Shown piece by piece: positions 24,259-37,174 of a stretch of DNA of 64,000 nucleotides (positions are counted from its first letter, which is position 1; the number at the start of each line of letters is the position of its first letter). Under the pieces are notes generated by a model. The model was given only the letters and a program-made list of their open reading frames with translations, searched no databases and was not told the origin of the DNA. Source of the DNA: Polytrichum commune (taxonomy: Eukaryota; Streptophyta; Polytrichopsida; Polytrichales; Polytrichaceae); assembly GCA_950295325.1 (NCBI GenBank), contig OX485807.1, forward strand, positions 45,870,796 through 45,934,795. The letters are read 5' to 3'. The position numbers and the translations under genes were made by a program.

Positions 24259-25655
24259 CAGTGTATATGTTTGACAAAGTTTTTGCAAGTTTTTCTCTTT
24301 TGACACGCAAAAACTTGCACAAAAAAAAAATGCACGTCAATTGACACGCACAATCTAGAAATTGACACACTAGAAATTGAAATGACACGTATTACTTGAG
24401 TATTATAAAGTGTAGCTCAAGTATCCGGAAAACATAACCCATAATAGTAGGAGAACTTCCTACACTCACTCACATACTTAAGTTCAACTTTGCTCTTGCA
24501 ATTTACTTTGTAACCAAGAGCTAAGACGGTGATCAGAGAGTGAGACTAACTAGGAACATGGCGAGGCAAATGTTTGTTTCACCGTGGTGCTTGCACATCC
24601 TCCACTCCATATGAGTTTTTTCTTGCTTCCAACCAATGTGAGTTTTTCTTGCTTTCAACCAAAGTTGTTTTGAGCAATTCCCTTTGAATCGCAAAGCTCC
24701 CTTGTTGAAAGCATATGAATCCCTCTGAGCTTTCTTGGAGCTAGAGAGGCTTCTTATTGCAAAAATGACGCAGAAGTGGCACGAAGGTCAGCGCCTGCTT
24801 TCGGTTAGGATTGATTGTAGCGCACTTTGTTCCAGAGTGAATTATCTTGTTGGGATAATTAACCTGTAATTATGAAGTTGTGATTGTGTGGTTTCTTTCC
24901 ACTTCCCCTGCCACTCTGGAAACACCTGGAACCAATTAATTCCCAACGATAATCAATATTCCTTCTTGTAACAACCTTTTGTTGGCCAGTGCACTAGAAG
25001 TGTTTCTATATTTCACAATTCCAGTTCAGAGACCTAGATCAGACCTCACCAATTGAACAAATTTTTATTCTTTTTCTTTACCACTAAAGGATATAATATG
25101 CTTCAAGAGGATATCGGTTGATATTGATTGTTCAGCAGATATGTAGATAGATAAATAGATACATTCAACTAGAATCAAGCAAAGGGAGGAGCATACGTAA
25201 TTGTGAGCCTCAGAGCCTCCGTACTGAAGTGCAAGAGAGTCACCCATGTTGATCACCTTTGAGAGTTTTTGTCCGTTGCTTTTGGCGGAGAGATAGCAGT
25301 GTCTGGCTACAGATTCAGAAGCAAAAAGTGGAGAAAGACACCTAAATTCAAGGCTCTTGACTTCTTTTCTGTATGTCGTGCATTTCTCTCTAATCGCATT
25401 GCATAAGTGGAGAAACATGCGAGACTGAAAAAACTATCCTTCGATTGATAGTTTTTTTTTTTGTTACAAATCAAGTTTGTTTTTTATTATTCAAAATATT
25501 AGTTTTCTAAAATATTGTGTAAGCCAAAAATTGAGGTGACATTTTGGAATAAAATGTAGATGTCAATTGACATTCATTTTTGTTTTTGAAAACGTCACGT
25601 GACACTTTGGATTTGAGGTTGAACGTCACATGAAATTTGTCAAACATACACACTG
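24259..25655. mobile_element. hAT-type element, 1397 bp, carrying a captured gene fragment
   Basis: The ends are CAGTGTATATGTTTGACAAA and the inverted complement of CAGTGTGTATGTTTGACAAA, one mismatch in 20. CATGGGAG is duplicated exactly at 24251-24258 and 25656-25663. An 8-bp TSD and CAGTG ends fit hAT. Subterminal regions pair less well (GTCAATTGACA on both sides). No transposase is visible. The interior carries a phosphatase gene fragment at 25197-25418, which makes it a gene-capturing, Pack-type non-autonomous element. Confidence 0.82.
25197..25418 (-). pseudogene. Fragment of a SAC-domain phosphoinositide phosphatase gene
   Basis: Minus-strand translation ends NMGDSLALQYGGSEAHNY, just before a splice-donor-like GTATGC. 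The MGDxLALQYGGSxAHN block is characteristic of SAC-domain phosphatases (SAC1/FIG4-type) that remove phosphates from phosphoinositides. It lies C-terminal to the catalytic CX5R motif, which is absent here. The preceding 50 or so residues do not match the family as I recall it and may be intron or divergent sequence; CTCAAAG just before GTGATCAACATG could be an acceptor. With no flanking exons it cannot make a working enzyme. It is enclosed by the hAT-type element at 24259-25655, so transposon capture is the simplest account. Confidence 0.65.
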
Positions 25656-26157
25656 CATGGGAGGTTAGAAAATAGGCTTAGAGCATCCAAGGCGCATCAT
25701 TGTCCCTTGCCAACTAATTGATATTTACAAAATAGGTAGTAGTTCACAATAGCTATGAGGGAGAAAATAGGTCTTACATGCCAACTCGGAGGCGTTTCAC
25801 TAAAGTAAGCTCCATCTGAGCTTCTTGATGGACTCATCCGATTTTTGTTACCGGATGACTTTACTTGAGTGCCACGAATCCCCGGCCTCTTTTGTTTGGG
25901 TGGTTTTGTGTGTCTTCTTGTTGTTTTGGTATTGTGCTATGAGTAGTAGGTTGTGTTCTAGTAGGATGTTGTATGGGTGTAGTAGGTCCCCTACTGTGCG
26001 CCATTGTTGGGTGTTTCCTTGTGTGGTTTGCCATTGGCATAGGTAGGTTTTCTTGATGGCTTGTGCGCCCCATTTGTCTTTTCTAATGGTCGTTTTTTCA
26101 TTGGTTATGGTGTGGATAGTTTGTCCTAGGGTTGGTTGTGGCGGGGTTTGTATATTG

Positions 26158-26496
26158 CTTGTGGGTCCTCACACATGATAAAGTAGAATAAATCAATGGT
26201 TGTGAGCGTTCGGAGTGCCATGGTCTCATGGTTTTGTGTTAACCTCCAAGAGGTGGTTCTTGAAAATAGTCCAAGTAACCATGACCCATGATCCATTCGA
26301 TGCCATGTAAGAATCCATGTAGACTTTACATCCATCTTGCATTCACATTCTCCATTGGTCCCTCAAGCGTAGTGTGAAGCAAACTTGGACCGGCTCCACC
26401 TTTTCGACGAATGAGAGTGCTTGGAGTGTAATGGTCACGGGCTCTCAGTCTCGTGTGTGAAGGGCCCTAAGTTACATATGTCTTGCTCTTTCAGCT
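26158..26496 (+). repeat. Partial duplicate of MITE B and its right flank
   Basis: From GTGGGTCCTCACACATGATA to TGTCTTGCTCTTT it is nearly identical to 22689-23027, with few substitutions and small indels. Both start abruptly at GTGGGTCCTC. It extends beyond the MITE end, so it arose by copying of a larger segment rather than simple transposition. Nearby, 25865-25895 is an inverted match to 23025-23055 (GGCCGGGGATTCGTGGCACT). Confidence 0.7.
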
Positions 26497-29400
26497 GTGC
26501 CCCCACTAACTTGAATTTGACCTTGTAAAGTGAAACCGATGTCAACTAAGGTAAGTATGTGGGTGTTAAGTGGCTCGTTTACGATGTTCTCGATTCTCCC
26601 ACTCCTACCAAGTGGGTTTACCGTAAAAATCGGATTGAAAATCATACTTGATTTGGTATGATTATGATTATTGAAAGTGTATATGTTGAACTTTGGAATG
26701 AATATTTAGGTCTTTTTAGTTCTCTTGACTATTAAATCTAGAATGGTGATGAATTTTGAGCATGTATTGTTCCAATCTTTATTAAACACGTGTTTTGTTG
26801 GGTTATGTTCTTAGATTTAACCTTAACCACACGCCACTCGAATATATGTGTCAAACTAAGATTAACAATAGAGATAAGGGTCGTGTACTATATTTTATGA
26901 TATAAAAAGAAAATTTTAACCATTGTAGTTCCAATAATTGGCATCAAAGACCCTTACTTAGTCTATGGTAGATGGTACTAGAACTATCACCTTGAGCACT
27001 AAGCATAATAATTATTATTAGATTTGAAAAGTTTCAATTTATATTTTGGCTAACAATTGACATAGGTTCCAACACACCAAGATATGTCTTATTTGAAGTC
27101 CACATGTATAATATATATGGGCGGATTTTTTAGTTGTTGTTAGATAACTCATAACCAAAAAAAAAATGATGTTAAAATGGTGGATATTCTCAATATGTGC
27201 CTATCATGCATATTTTTATCGAGTTGGTTTTTGCATGCTCTACTTAGCATGACCTTATTGGGATGAATTAACCACAAATGTATGGGGACCATGTATTTAC
27301 TAGATCCCCTCTACCTTTTGTAGAAAAGTGGGTTACATAGCTCAACTAACAAGAGAGTCTAGCTCAAAGCAACAACCAAGTCTAATTTATCTTTAAACTA
27401 GGTCTCTTGCTAATCTAACTTAAGGCGACAAAAAATCAACTATTATGACATCATAATAGTAATTATTGGTTGATTTGTCTCTGAAATTGGCATCAATGAC
27501 CCCAAATCAATCTAGTATGACATTTGGCGCCCAATAAAATTTTTGCTTTCGATATTTGGATAAAGGGATGGATGTGGGCCCTAGATTGAAAAGTTAACCC
27601 ACATACTCAAAATTGGAAAACATATATGTGAGGATTTAAATTTCCAAATTCACAGTTTATGTGCTTCTCTAGAGTGGTCAAAGTTCATAAGTTGGATGAA
27701 GAGTGCCTCTCGTATTGAACTTGATTGTCATATTTGAAGTAAGTTTGCTTTGGGGTGTTATCCAAACTGCTAAAGATAGTTGATTCTTACATTGGGCAAC
27801 ATCCACGGGCAAGAAGACTTGCCTCCTTGCTCAAGTCTTTAAAAGTGATGTTCTATGAGGGCCAAGTTCATCTTGAAGCATTGTTCTCCTTCATACTTAT
27901 GTGAGCAGAGTTGATGGCTAAGGATTGGCTTTGGGATCCATAAGGTTTTGGGCTCAAATCACCTTGGCTACCGTTTCTACTAGGCTTAGCACCCTAGGCT
28001 CCTACTATGTAGGCACTTTAGAAATATAAAAGATCACATGAAATGTGGAAAGTGTAACATAATTGTCATATGGAATATAAAATTTAAAGTTTTTAACTGT
28101 AATTAATTACAAGAACATTTCTCAAAATTACGCTCTAACAAGTTTGCACACAATCTGCTTAAGTTAGCCATAGTGTTGGATCTAATATGCTACCCAAGTA
28201 TAGAACTCAAATAGATTTTAAACATGTCTGATGACTCCTTCATCATGGTATATAGCACTTGACCGCATTCACACATGCGAGTGTTAGCTGGTACAAGGTG
28301 TTGCCACCTTTGAGCCTAGTGGGCACGTCCATGATGTTTTAGATTTGGTTCAATGGGATTGTCCAAAAAGTGCCACTATCCTACTAATGCAAATGGGATC
28401 CTCAGACAATGATGTGTGGTCTAGAACATCCTCTAGCAAGGAAACACCCCTTGGGTCACCAAGGTCAATAAAGGAATAAAGTTATGAGTGCAATGGTTTG
28501 AAGTGCTAGTGTATTGAAAAGTCTTCAACATATATCTCACTTTTTGGGGCAAAATTTTCAAGGCGTACATGCCTCTATATCCTATGTAAGCACCCACACG
28601 TTAAATTCACCTTCTCTACATATTGTAAACAATCATCTTGAGGCTACTGATATTTTACTAGATTTAAGTAAACACTCAGACAACTCACTTGTTAAACAAA
28701 ATTTGCATTTGAGAGCTTTTAAAAAAAAAATTAAGCTTTGTTGAGACATGCATGTTGCACATCAATATTGTCGAGGGAAGAAACTAGAAAAATATGATGG
28801 AATTTTCTATTGCACTCAAATTCTCGGGAAGCAATGTGGTTAAATATTTGCTCTAGAGGTGTTTTTTTCCAAATGCCATAGTCATATGCATGCCACTAAA
28901 ATATGTCCAAAATACCCCTAAAAAGAGAGGCTAACAAGAGATATAATCCATATCAAAAGAGTAGTTTTTGTCATTTCTATTGATGTAGAAGTTGTTGATA
29001 AAAGTGCACATGTATTATTTTGTTATGTCTAGAGAGTCATGCATAAGTCTAGATTTACATAGAACCTAGTTCAAGGTACAATATGAACTTAAGTTCATCT
29101 CATGAGCAATCCTTTATTCTCTATTTCATTACACATAGAAAATTGGTTTGTAAAATGTGGTTGTGCATTAAACATTTTCCATTGCTTTGCTTCCGCTTCT
29201 TTTAAATTGAGAGGTTCGAGTGGCAGGTTGTATCCATGACATTATGTGATTTTGGTGGAGGTTTGAGATCAAAAATAATAGTTAGCATAAACTATTTTGT
29301 ATGCTTCACAATGCTATAGACTATATGCATAAGGTTAATGTTGTGCTTGTGTTTCATTATAGTGTTGTTTGTTGAGTTTTCATAGCATTTATGTCAACTT

Positions 29401-30764
29401 GGTGGCCTTAAGCATTTGTTAACACTAAACTGCACATGCATATTTTGTTGTCCTTTGAACATTTTGGCAAAAATATACATTGTTTGAAATGTATATGCTA
29501 ATGATAAAACAAAAACACCTAGAATATAGTTAAACAAACCTCCACATAAAAAACTAAATTTGAGACATCACATAATTGAAAGGTCACATAATTCTTTTGA
29601 AAATAATAATAACCCCCCCCCCCTCCCCCGGATAAATATCCTTTGCTTGCATATGGGTCCATCATTCTACACTAAGTGCACCACCTGTGCTTGGAGACAA
29701 TATAAAAATTTACACTTTTTGCAACATCTACATGTACAAACCGAATTGTAGATAAGGCAAGATACAAAGATGGTGAGGGTCTAATCCACATGCTTGGTGG
29801 AGGGCATGATACGATAAAGGCGTATGATTTGGAAAAGATGTATCAACAAAGTTAAACCCTAAGCAACTAAAGGGCTCTATCCGGGCCTGAACATGTAGCA
29901 TCACATGTCTTTGAGCTACAAGCATTTTTTGGCACATTGTGTCAAAAGTGACCATGTCTGGAATTAACTCATTCTTCAAGTGCACTTTTCAAATATATAT
30001 TATGTCATTTCAAACGATTTGGGTTCAAAATTTTATTATGGGTGCCCTTGGATGCAAGTACATACTTAGTATTTTGATCACCAATTTTGCATTCGACTAT
30101 ATTTTGAATTTCTCCTCAACATAAGATAATGTGCTAAATAAATTCCAGACTCGTTAACATTCAAAATAATGAAATTATGACTTGGCATGGCTCATAGAAA
30201 TTTTGTGTATAGGTTGTACATTGATGGCCCCTGGTTTTGAAAACCAATATATATATAAATATATATGTTGTTGTTGTAGCATGTATGAAAAAACTAATCG
30301 AATCAATAAGTGAGTGACCTAAGCTAAGCATTCCTTAAATGGACACTTTTTAGCTCTGCACCTGCTTCTCATCGGATATGAAACAAACGGTAACCTATTT
30401 TTTGGAGATCATATGAATATCTTAACCATTATCCCTATTTCATATGTACTATGTACTCTCAAGTCTCTTTTTCAAGTAGATCATAGAGTTGATAGTAACC
30501 GCTATCTCATAGAGGTCATTGCACTTTATTACTCTAGGCAATTAGCCTTTTTGACAGCATCCTTATGTACCTCTTGTCCCATCATGAGCCTTTTGGCTCC
30601 TCGAACTTTAAATCAAGCTTCTTTTTATTATCCAATCTTGGAGTCACATCAAACCACATTCCACTCAAATATAGATGTCCGATTAAGATAAGAAACCAAA
30701 ATTGGACATGTCTATCTTACAATACAATGGCTCATTCTCAAACTCCACATACATTTAAAAAACT
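26497..30764. other. Long gene-poor AT-rich region
   Basis: No gene is supported. Short frames at 28514-28744 and 29728-29985 have no motif I recognise. The region may hold decayed retroelements, but no LTR pair, reverse transcriptase or integrase motif was found by eye. Confidence 0.45.
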
Positions 30765-31000
30765 ACTTACACTAATTATGATATTTAGTGTCACCAATAC
30801 TAATCGTCTTGCTCAATATTAATTGTAAACCATGGTGTAGTGTCACCAACACTAAATGTTAACCCAACATTGTTTGTCATTCCTTGTAAAATTTTTGGAG
30901 ATTAAAGATTTCCAGTGTTGCAATTACTGTCAAATACAAAGTGATTTTCCATCCAAATTTCAATCATCCATGACAATATTTCATCAGAAGTTGCTGACAA
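30765..31000 (+). repeat. Dispersed repeat (GTCTTGCTCAAT family), copy 2
   Basis: See the matching blocks listed for 18635-18870. Here TAGTGTCACCAA occurs twice (about 30787 and 30839). Confidence 0.55.
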
Positions 31001-33309
31001 GAGAAGCTAGGGTTATGGCCAACGGATGAACTCATCCATCATCCATGACAATATTTGTTCACTTATTCATATGAAGCGTCATCCAAAAAATTACCATAGT
31101 GACATAAAGTACCATATGACACTAAATATCAGATTTAGTGCACTTATTCTTGAATGACACACTATTTTGTTTAGTCTCAAAATTCATGAGGACTGAAATC
31201 TTTACTAAATGATACTAAATTCATGAATACATGTTCATATCAAGGAATTAGTGCGTGCTCTAAAGTGCTTGTAAAATGATTAAAAATTTCATATGCAGAC
31301 ACATGCTTGTCAATGAATAGTGCCAAAACTTTTAATGAATAGTGATGTTATGAATACTATTTACAATGAACAATGCGAGGAGGAACAATGCTTCCTCGCA
31401 CTTTTGATGACAATAATTTCATAGCACAAAAAATTTACTATCACCTTTACTAATTTCCCACACTATTAGCCCTCCATCATTAGTTGGGATGACCAATGTA
31501 GTGATTACGCTCATAATATTTACTAACAAAGATCTTGACATAGAAGCATCTATGACATGACAATTGACCTCAGATTTTAGGTGTTGGTCACAAGTTACCC
31601 TACGCCTCATGTTTACTAAAGACACAACCCCAATGACAATGTCACCAACTCATCCTTTAAATGTGTTGTCAATAACAAGTGGCCATTGAGTCACCATTAG
31701 AAAACGCATTGTTGAAATAACCAGGTAGCTAGGAAATCACGAAACCAAGATGTGTACCAAATTACATTTCTTTCAATCATGTATAACATGCACCTATTCA
31801 AGAAAATCAATAGTACTGCACACGAACTGAAGGTACAAATTGAATAAGTGCAGGGCTGTTTAAATTTATATGTCAGTCACAGGGATGGTTGGGGAAGAAA
31901 AAAAGCTGTATTTTACATTGAAGAGAGTGAATTGAATCAAGTTGGGCAGAGTAAGTTGACCTACATATAATTTCCCCAATGGAATTGAAGTCTAGTAGAT
32001 TACCTATAATAATGTTGCTTTCATTACATTTGACATAAATGAGGTTAGGTCATGTGAATGACCATGTCACATTTGCATTGAAATGAAATTGATTTTAAAG
32101 GCTTATGAGTGACAAAGCTACTCATCTGATGTATGAGTTTGAGAAAGAGACCTCAACGGTTTGCACATGGTTCTGGCATGTCCATGTACCTGTTGCAAGA
32201 TTCCAGAGTAAAGTTCTCATAAAATTCTCATAAAGTTGGTATGAATTTTCTGTATGTAGACGTGGCTGCTGTCGAAGAAATTCCTGGAACATCGGTTTCA
32301 GAGAAAGTAAGCACTTATAATCTGACTTCCTCAATTTGCATCTTATGCCTCCTTGTTGCCAAGTATGACTTCTTCATTATGTCAGCTATGTCAGAATGTC
32401 AAAATGGCTAGACTTCTAAAAGTCAGATTAGAAGTAGTAATAAGGGTACTCCATATACTGGTAGCAACCATGACCTTTCGCCTTCCATTTGTCACCGTTT
32501 CCTGTAATAAGGACAGAAAGGATTGTTTGCGTTAGCATAGAGACATGACTAAAAGTCAAATGACCTGGACTAACTCATAAGAAACACAAGAAAAGTATGA
32601 CGCAAAACATACACAATTATGCAAGGATAAATGCAGTGAGGGGCGGCAATCTCTTGATAACATTACTACATGAACATATGATCCATATTATGGACACAAA
32701 TGTACATTCAACAGACTGTAGTAAGGGATTGCGGTAGTCATTAGAAAAGTAGATAGATAGGACAGTGACTAAATCTCATCTACCAAGCCAAGTAACTACA
32801 ATAAATAGTCCTATTACTGTGGATGGAAAATAAGTCTGGAGATTATTAACATGGGCCACTCTAATTCTCTAGTTGAGTCGGAAATAACGTGGGTCCAAAA
32901 ACCCGGGTCTTCCCTTGTCTTCCTTGAGGATTTACACCAACAACTTAATAGGACTATTTAGTGTACCTGATCTGTTGAGATTTCAGTGTAGAATGGGTCA
33001 TTTTGATTCATTCGAAAAGCAGAACGAAGACCCGGCAAATTCTGGGTGTTTGGTAGGGCAAATGAAGACATCAGCATGTTATCTCCAGTGCAGAAATGCT
33101 AGAAATCCACGATCCCCTAGCATTTCTAGGCTTGAGAAATCCGTACACTTTCACATAGAGACAGGCATGTCACTTGAGCTCTCTGTATGTCCCCACTCCT
33201 AATCTGCTAGAGCAATTTAGAAACCAGAATTTCCAGAAAGATACACACTGCGGCTTGGATATTGAACGAGTCAGCTTGGCCTCAAGTGAAAAACAAGGAG
33301 CAATACCAA
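31001..33309. other. Non-coding spacer
   Basis: No coding exon with recognisable motifs. A small palindrome near 33095-33134 contains AATGCTAGAAATC and its complement. Confidence 0.45.
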
Positions 33310-33650
33310 GATGAACTTGATGTTTGTTACATGGCTCTGTCACAATCAACTGGAGCAAAACAGAGAGACTTGAAGTTGATGTCTTCTGACATGGCTCTAC
33401 CACAAACAAATGGAGCAAAATAAAATAAAATGGATGTTGAAAACATGGCTCTCTCACAAAGAACTGGAGCAAAATCAAGAAACATTGCGGTTTATATACT
33501 TAGCTCTCTCACAAGCAACTGGAAGCAAAATCGAGAAACATTGATATTTGTCAACATGGCTCTGTCACAAACAACTGGAGCAGAACCAAGAAAAACTTAA
33601 AGCAGATGTTTTGAGTACATGGCTCTGTCGCAATGTGCATGAACTACACT
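33310..33650 (+). repeat. Tandem repeat, about six 55-60 bp units
   Basis: Units share ACATGGCTCTGTCACAAnCAA followed by CTGGAGCAAAA. They start near 33330, 33390, 33445, 33500, 33555 and 33620. The spacers between the cores vary in length and sequence. The array lies about 0.7 kb beyond the 3' end of the FAS1 gene and has no consistent reading frame. Confidence 0.75.
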
Positions 33651-33998
33651 TAGATACAAGATACCTGTTAGCACAATATTAGGTTTAGAACCGACAAGAA
33701 CCTACACATCCAAGACACTGCAACGCAAAACTTCAGTCGATGACTCAATAGTCTCTTGATCTGAAGTGCGCTCTACCTTTCAATGTAGGTCATACAATGG
33801 CGACTGGGATTCGATTTTCTCCCTAAACCCAAAGATTTTAATTCTTGCATGAGCTCTGTATTGACAGAGGAGGATTGCTCCTCTGGTTGTGAAAACTGTA
33901 CCTTAAATTCGACTGACGAGCTCCATCCTGCACCCAAAATTGCTGGCTTATGATGCCGGACAGCACCAGCAATATTAAGTCACTTTCGATTGACCCCA

Positions 33999-34270
33999 CC
34001 ATGCTGTCTCCAATTGAAGGTGCCCTCCGCAGAAGAGATCACATTGCAGACATGAGAGGTGCTCAAACCACAACTTCTAAACAAGGGATATCGAGTGATC
34101 GAGTGAGACCTCGAAAGATCTTTCCGAAGCCACGTTTCAGTGCCACAATGCTGCCTCCGATTGAAGCTTCGTTCAGCAGAAGAGGTCATATTGAGCGCAT
34201 GGGAGGTGTGATAACCAAGACATTTCTGCACGAGAGATTGGAAGTGATGCCTCGAAAGATCCCAAGTGAG
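33999..34270 (+). repeat. Tandem duplication of about 140 bp downstream of the FAS1 gene
   Basis: Unit 1 begins near CACCATGCTGTCTCCAATTG and unit 2 near GCCACAATGCTGCCTCCGAT. Both contain GCAGAAGAG(A/G)TCA and CCTCGAAAGATC. A plus-strand frame (33950-34279, 109 codons) and a minus-strand frame stay open across both units. I do not recognise either protein and treat them as unproven. Confidence 0.6.
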
Positions 34271-34339
34271 CGCAAGTGAGACGTCAAAAGATCCACTTTC
34301 CAAAGCTACCCACATCACCCACCAGTGTCTTTGTTTGTC

Positions 34340-35035
34340 TTATTTGGGGACCTCCTTTTGTTCTTGTTCTCCACCTTGCTCTGCTGCGAGATCTGAGTCC
34401 TCCGAGGCCGCTGGAGCACGCTCTTGCGACATGGATTGCTCAAATTCGAAGTCCATAAGGACGCCATCCACAATGTGGATGACGAAGCTCCCCCTCCGTA
34501 GATCCGTGGCCTCGCATGTCAAGTTGTTCACCAAGAGACCCCTCCCTGGCACGCGAGACAAGGAAAGAAGAAACCCTGACAAAGATTCGTGGACGGCTTC
34601 TTGACAAAACGGAATATGCTTGGAGAAGATGGGCTTGGGGACAGCGCTAAAACTCAGCAGGTGAGAGAGAACAGCGTAGGTGTTCTCGCTGAGACCGTGA
34701 GGATCCACTTCGCCGTGCTCACTGATGTTCCCGAACGAAGACGAGAGTTTAAGAAATGCAGCTTTGGAGGGAACGAAGACGGTGAAAGGCGCAACATCGG
34801 TTGGGCCCAGCATAGTGAGCATCAATTCACCGAAGGGTCCTAAGTTTGAATAATACCTTTCCGACTCTGTCAAGAGAGGTCTACTACGAGAGAAGACACC
34901 GAGAGAGTTAAGGTTTGAAGCAGCTGGAGCACGGGTGTAAAACAGAACCATAAGTAAGAAGTACGAAAGGGCAACAACCAAACGGACGATGACGACGGCA
35001 TCAGAGGCGGCTCTTGACAAGAAAGTCGAAGCCAT
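34340..35035 (-). CDS. FAS1 (fasciclin) domain protein, membrane-anchored
   Basis: Intronless frame of 231 aa from the ATG at 35035. Residues 13-33 (AVVIVRLVVALSYFLLMVLF) form a hydrophobic signal anchor or signal peptide. One FAS1 domain spans about 62-197. Its landmarks are FTVFVPSKAAF (84-94), the YAVLSHLLSF helix (120-129) and IHIVDGVLM (187-194). Predicted N-glycosylation sites are NIS (103) and NLT (171). The C-terminus is charged and low in complexity (EQGGEQEQKEVPK), with no GPI signal and no Pro-rich arabinogalactan regions. It therefore resembles the short plant FAS1-only proteins rather than classical FLAs. FAS1 domains usually act in cell-surface or wall adhesion. Specific function is unknown. 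Confidence 0.82.
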   Translation of the reverse strand: MASTFLSRAASDAVVIVRLVVALSYFLLMVLFYTRAPAASNLNSLGVFSRSRPLLTESERYYSNLGPFGELMLTMLGPTDVAPFTVFVPSKAAFLKLSSSFGNISEHGEVDPHGLSENTYAVLSHLLSFSAVPKPIFSKHIPFCQEAVHESLSGFLLSLSRVPGRGLLVNNLTCEATDLRRGSFVIHIVDGVLMDFEFEQSMSQERAPAASEDSDLAAEQGGEQEQKEVPK

Positions 35036-37170
35036 TTTGGTAAGTGCACATGAACAATGACTCCAACAACTGTCCGAAAAACAGCGAAGGTCAAAACTGA
35101 GAGATACTGCTCCTTGCCGGGTGAATGCAAGGCGCAGTCAACATGCGTTACATGCCATGCAAGATCCCAGAGCTTGGGAGGAGCTTCCCTTGTCTTTCAA
35201 GGTGTATACTTACGAGGTCTTGACTTACATCTGGGATGTCGTGGCGAAGGTCAAGTTTCTCGACATGGTCGGTAGGTAGCCTTCAAAGTTCACCGCCCAC
35301 GTTTCTTGTCCGTTAGCAGATTCATAAAACCCCAAAGTTCTCCTTCCCGCTCACGGACCAAGAATCGAGCAACAGGTGTTCAGGAATATGATTCAGCCCC
35401 AGGAATATGCAAAACCAGCCCCAGCGAGCGGCAAACAACTTATACTGCATCACGGTGTCAACATGAAGACGTATACTACGTCAAATCCTCCCCAAATCTT
35501 GCCGGATCCGAGACGAAAAGGGAGGGACTGGAGATGTATATACTATGGAAAATGGCCTAGGAAATGCGATCCCCGAGTAGGAGCGGCGGGGAAATTGAAG
35601 AAAAACATATAAAATCACCAATTACGGTGATTGATATAGCCTGATTCCTCTGGAATCTAAAGTTGTGGTAGTCAATGAGCTCCAAATTTGGAGTTTATAC
35701 GTGATACATGGCAGCATTGAATGCTTTGTAAAGTAAACAAGAAAAAGCCACATCCAGCATTGATGGAGAGGGAAAACTACGATGGGGGGATGAGGGGCTC
35801 GCTCTACAGAAGAGAGCTATGTACCTACATACCCACAGGAAAGATAAGTTAGAACTTCTATTTGGAGAAGACGAAAGAGTAACTCAGTCTTTTCTGTCTC
35901 CCTGTTAACTATTTACATACTACGAAACAACCGCACGTTTGCTCCCACAGTATTATGAGAAGCGAAAGACATGGCAAGGCCAACTGCCACCAATTAATCT
36001 CTGCGGTACATTACAAAACGGTGGTGATTTCTTTCCCATTATAACTGGCCCCACCTGCCGTCCTTTTGGTACGTTTCGGTTCCTCTGATTTCGGCAAGGG
36101 CAACTGGTGTTCGAGGTGCAACTGTGGATAGCCCTTCCAATCTCGACGGCCAACTGCTCTCGAAAGCCAAAATCCTCACAACTAGGCTTCCAGCCAACTG
36201 ATGACCTGCTCCAGTCCGATTGATGACCTGCTCAGTGCTCATGTGATGCAGTGTTGTGAGAAGGTCTCCATAGGAAAAAAATTATGTCAATTTAATTAAG
36301 TTCACTGGTTGCCGAAGACCTTTCTTCATGTAAAACTTATGTCCACTTCTTACATGTAAGACCCTGTTCATGTAAGACTTATGCAAAATTTTAAATGCAA
36401 ATAGTTGCTCTATAACATGAAAGGTCCTGGTAACAGTGCTCTTAAAATTGACATGAAGTTATTTTCTAGGCCGCTGAATCTTCTTGTTTCTACCCCTACC
36501 AGAAACCCTAGGTTCGTCAATCTACAAAGTGGTGGCGAAATTATAGTAGTTTGAAAAATATTTTGCCATGACAGATTTAAATTCTATGCTGCATTCCTGT
36601 CGAACGTTTGAAAGGCTCAAGATGCAGATTCCGAGTCGATTGAAATGCCAGACACAGTCTCCAATGCACACGTCGTTGATAGTGATGCCAATGCCGTTGC
36701 TGAAAAGGTGTAGACAAAACGAACCAACGGTTTTGAAACTTTGAAGTGCACAGTGGAAGAAAGAATTAGGATATCCTGCATTGGGAGAAGCAATTCCCTC
36801 CGCCTACCTCCTTCACCTTTGAGCACGAAAGCGGAACGGGGAACCTGCTGTGATGATTCCCGATTCCCCGCTTATTTCTGCCAGTGCTCTGAATTTCTGA
36901 ACCATTGGCCGGTCGAGGAGCCAGGCCCTTGGATCCATAAATAGTGCCTTTCCATTCTTGCCACAACAAAACCTGCAGGCCACAGCCTCCTCCTTGAAGC
37001 CAGGTTCAGAATCTGTTGAATTCAACTGGGGGAGGGAGTGCAGCAGAACTGCAAGCCCGCAAGACCCGCCTACTTTAAAGTGCGACAATTACGGCGAGAG
37101 GGCTCGCTCCAAGCACGTCTCATCGTGCCTCGACCGACGCCGCGACTATGGCCACCTTTCTCTCTCTCTT
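35036..37170. other. Intergenic region between divergent FAS1 and DUF688-like genes
   Basis: It must contain both promoters, since the flanking genes point away from each other. Short frames on both strands at 36600-37090 are open but carry no motif I can name, for example a plus-strand tail ending near 36710. A small unrecognised gene there cannot be excluded. Confidence 0.4.
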
Positions 37171-37174
37171 CACC

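Noticed and set aside
26497-30764. An LTR retrotransposon
   Set aside because: No LTR pair, primer-binding site, reverse transcriptase or integrase motif could be read; only vague impressions remained.
36600-37090. A small gene upstream of the DUF688-like gene
   Set aside because: Short frames on both strands are open but without homology, splice support or a clear start.
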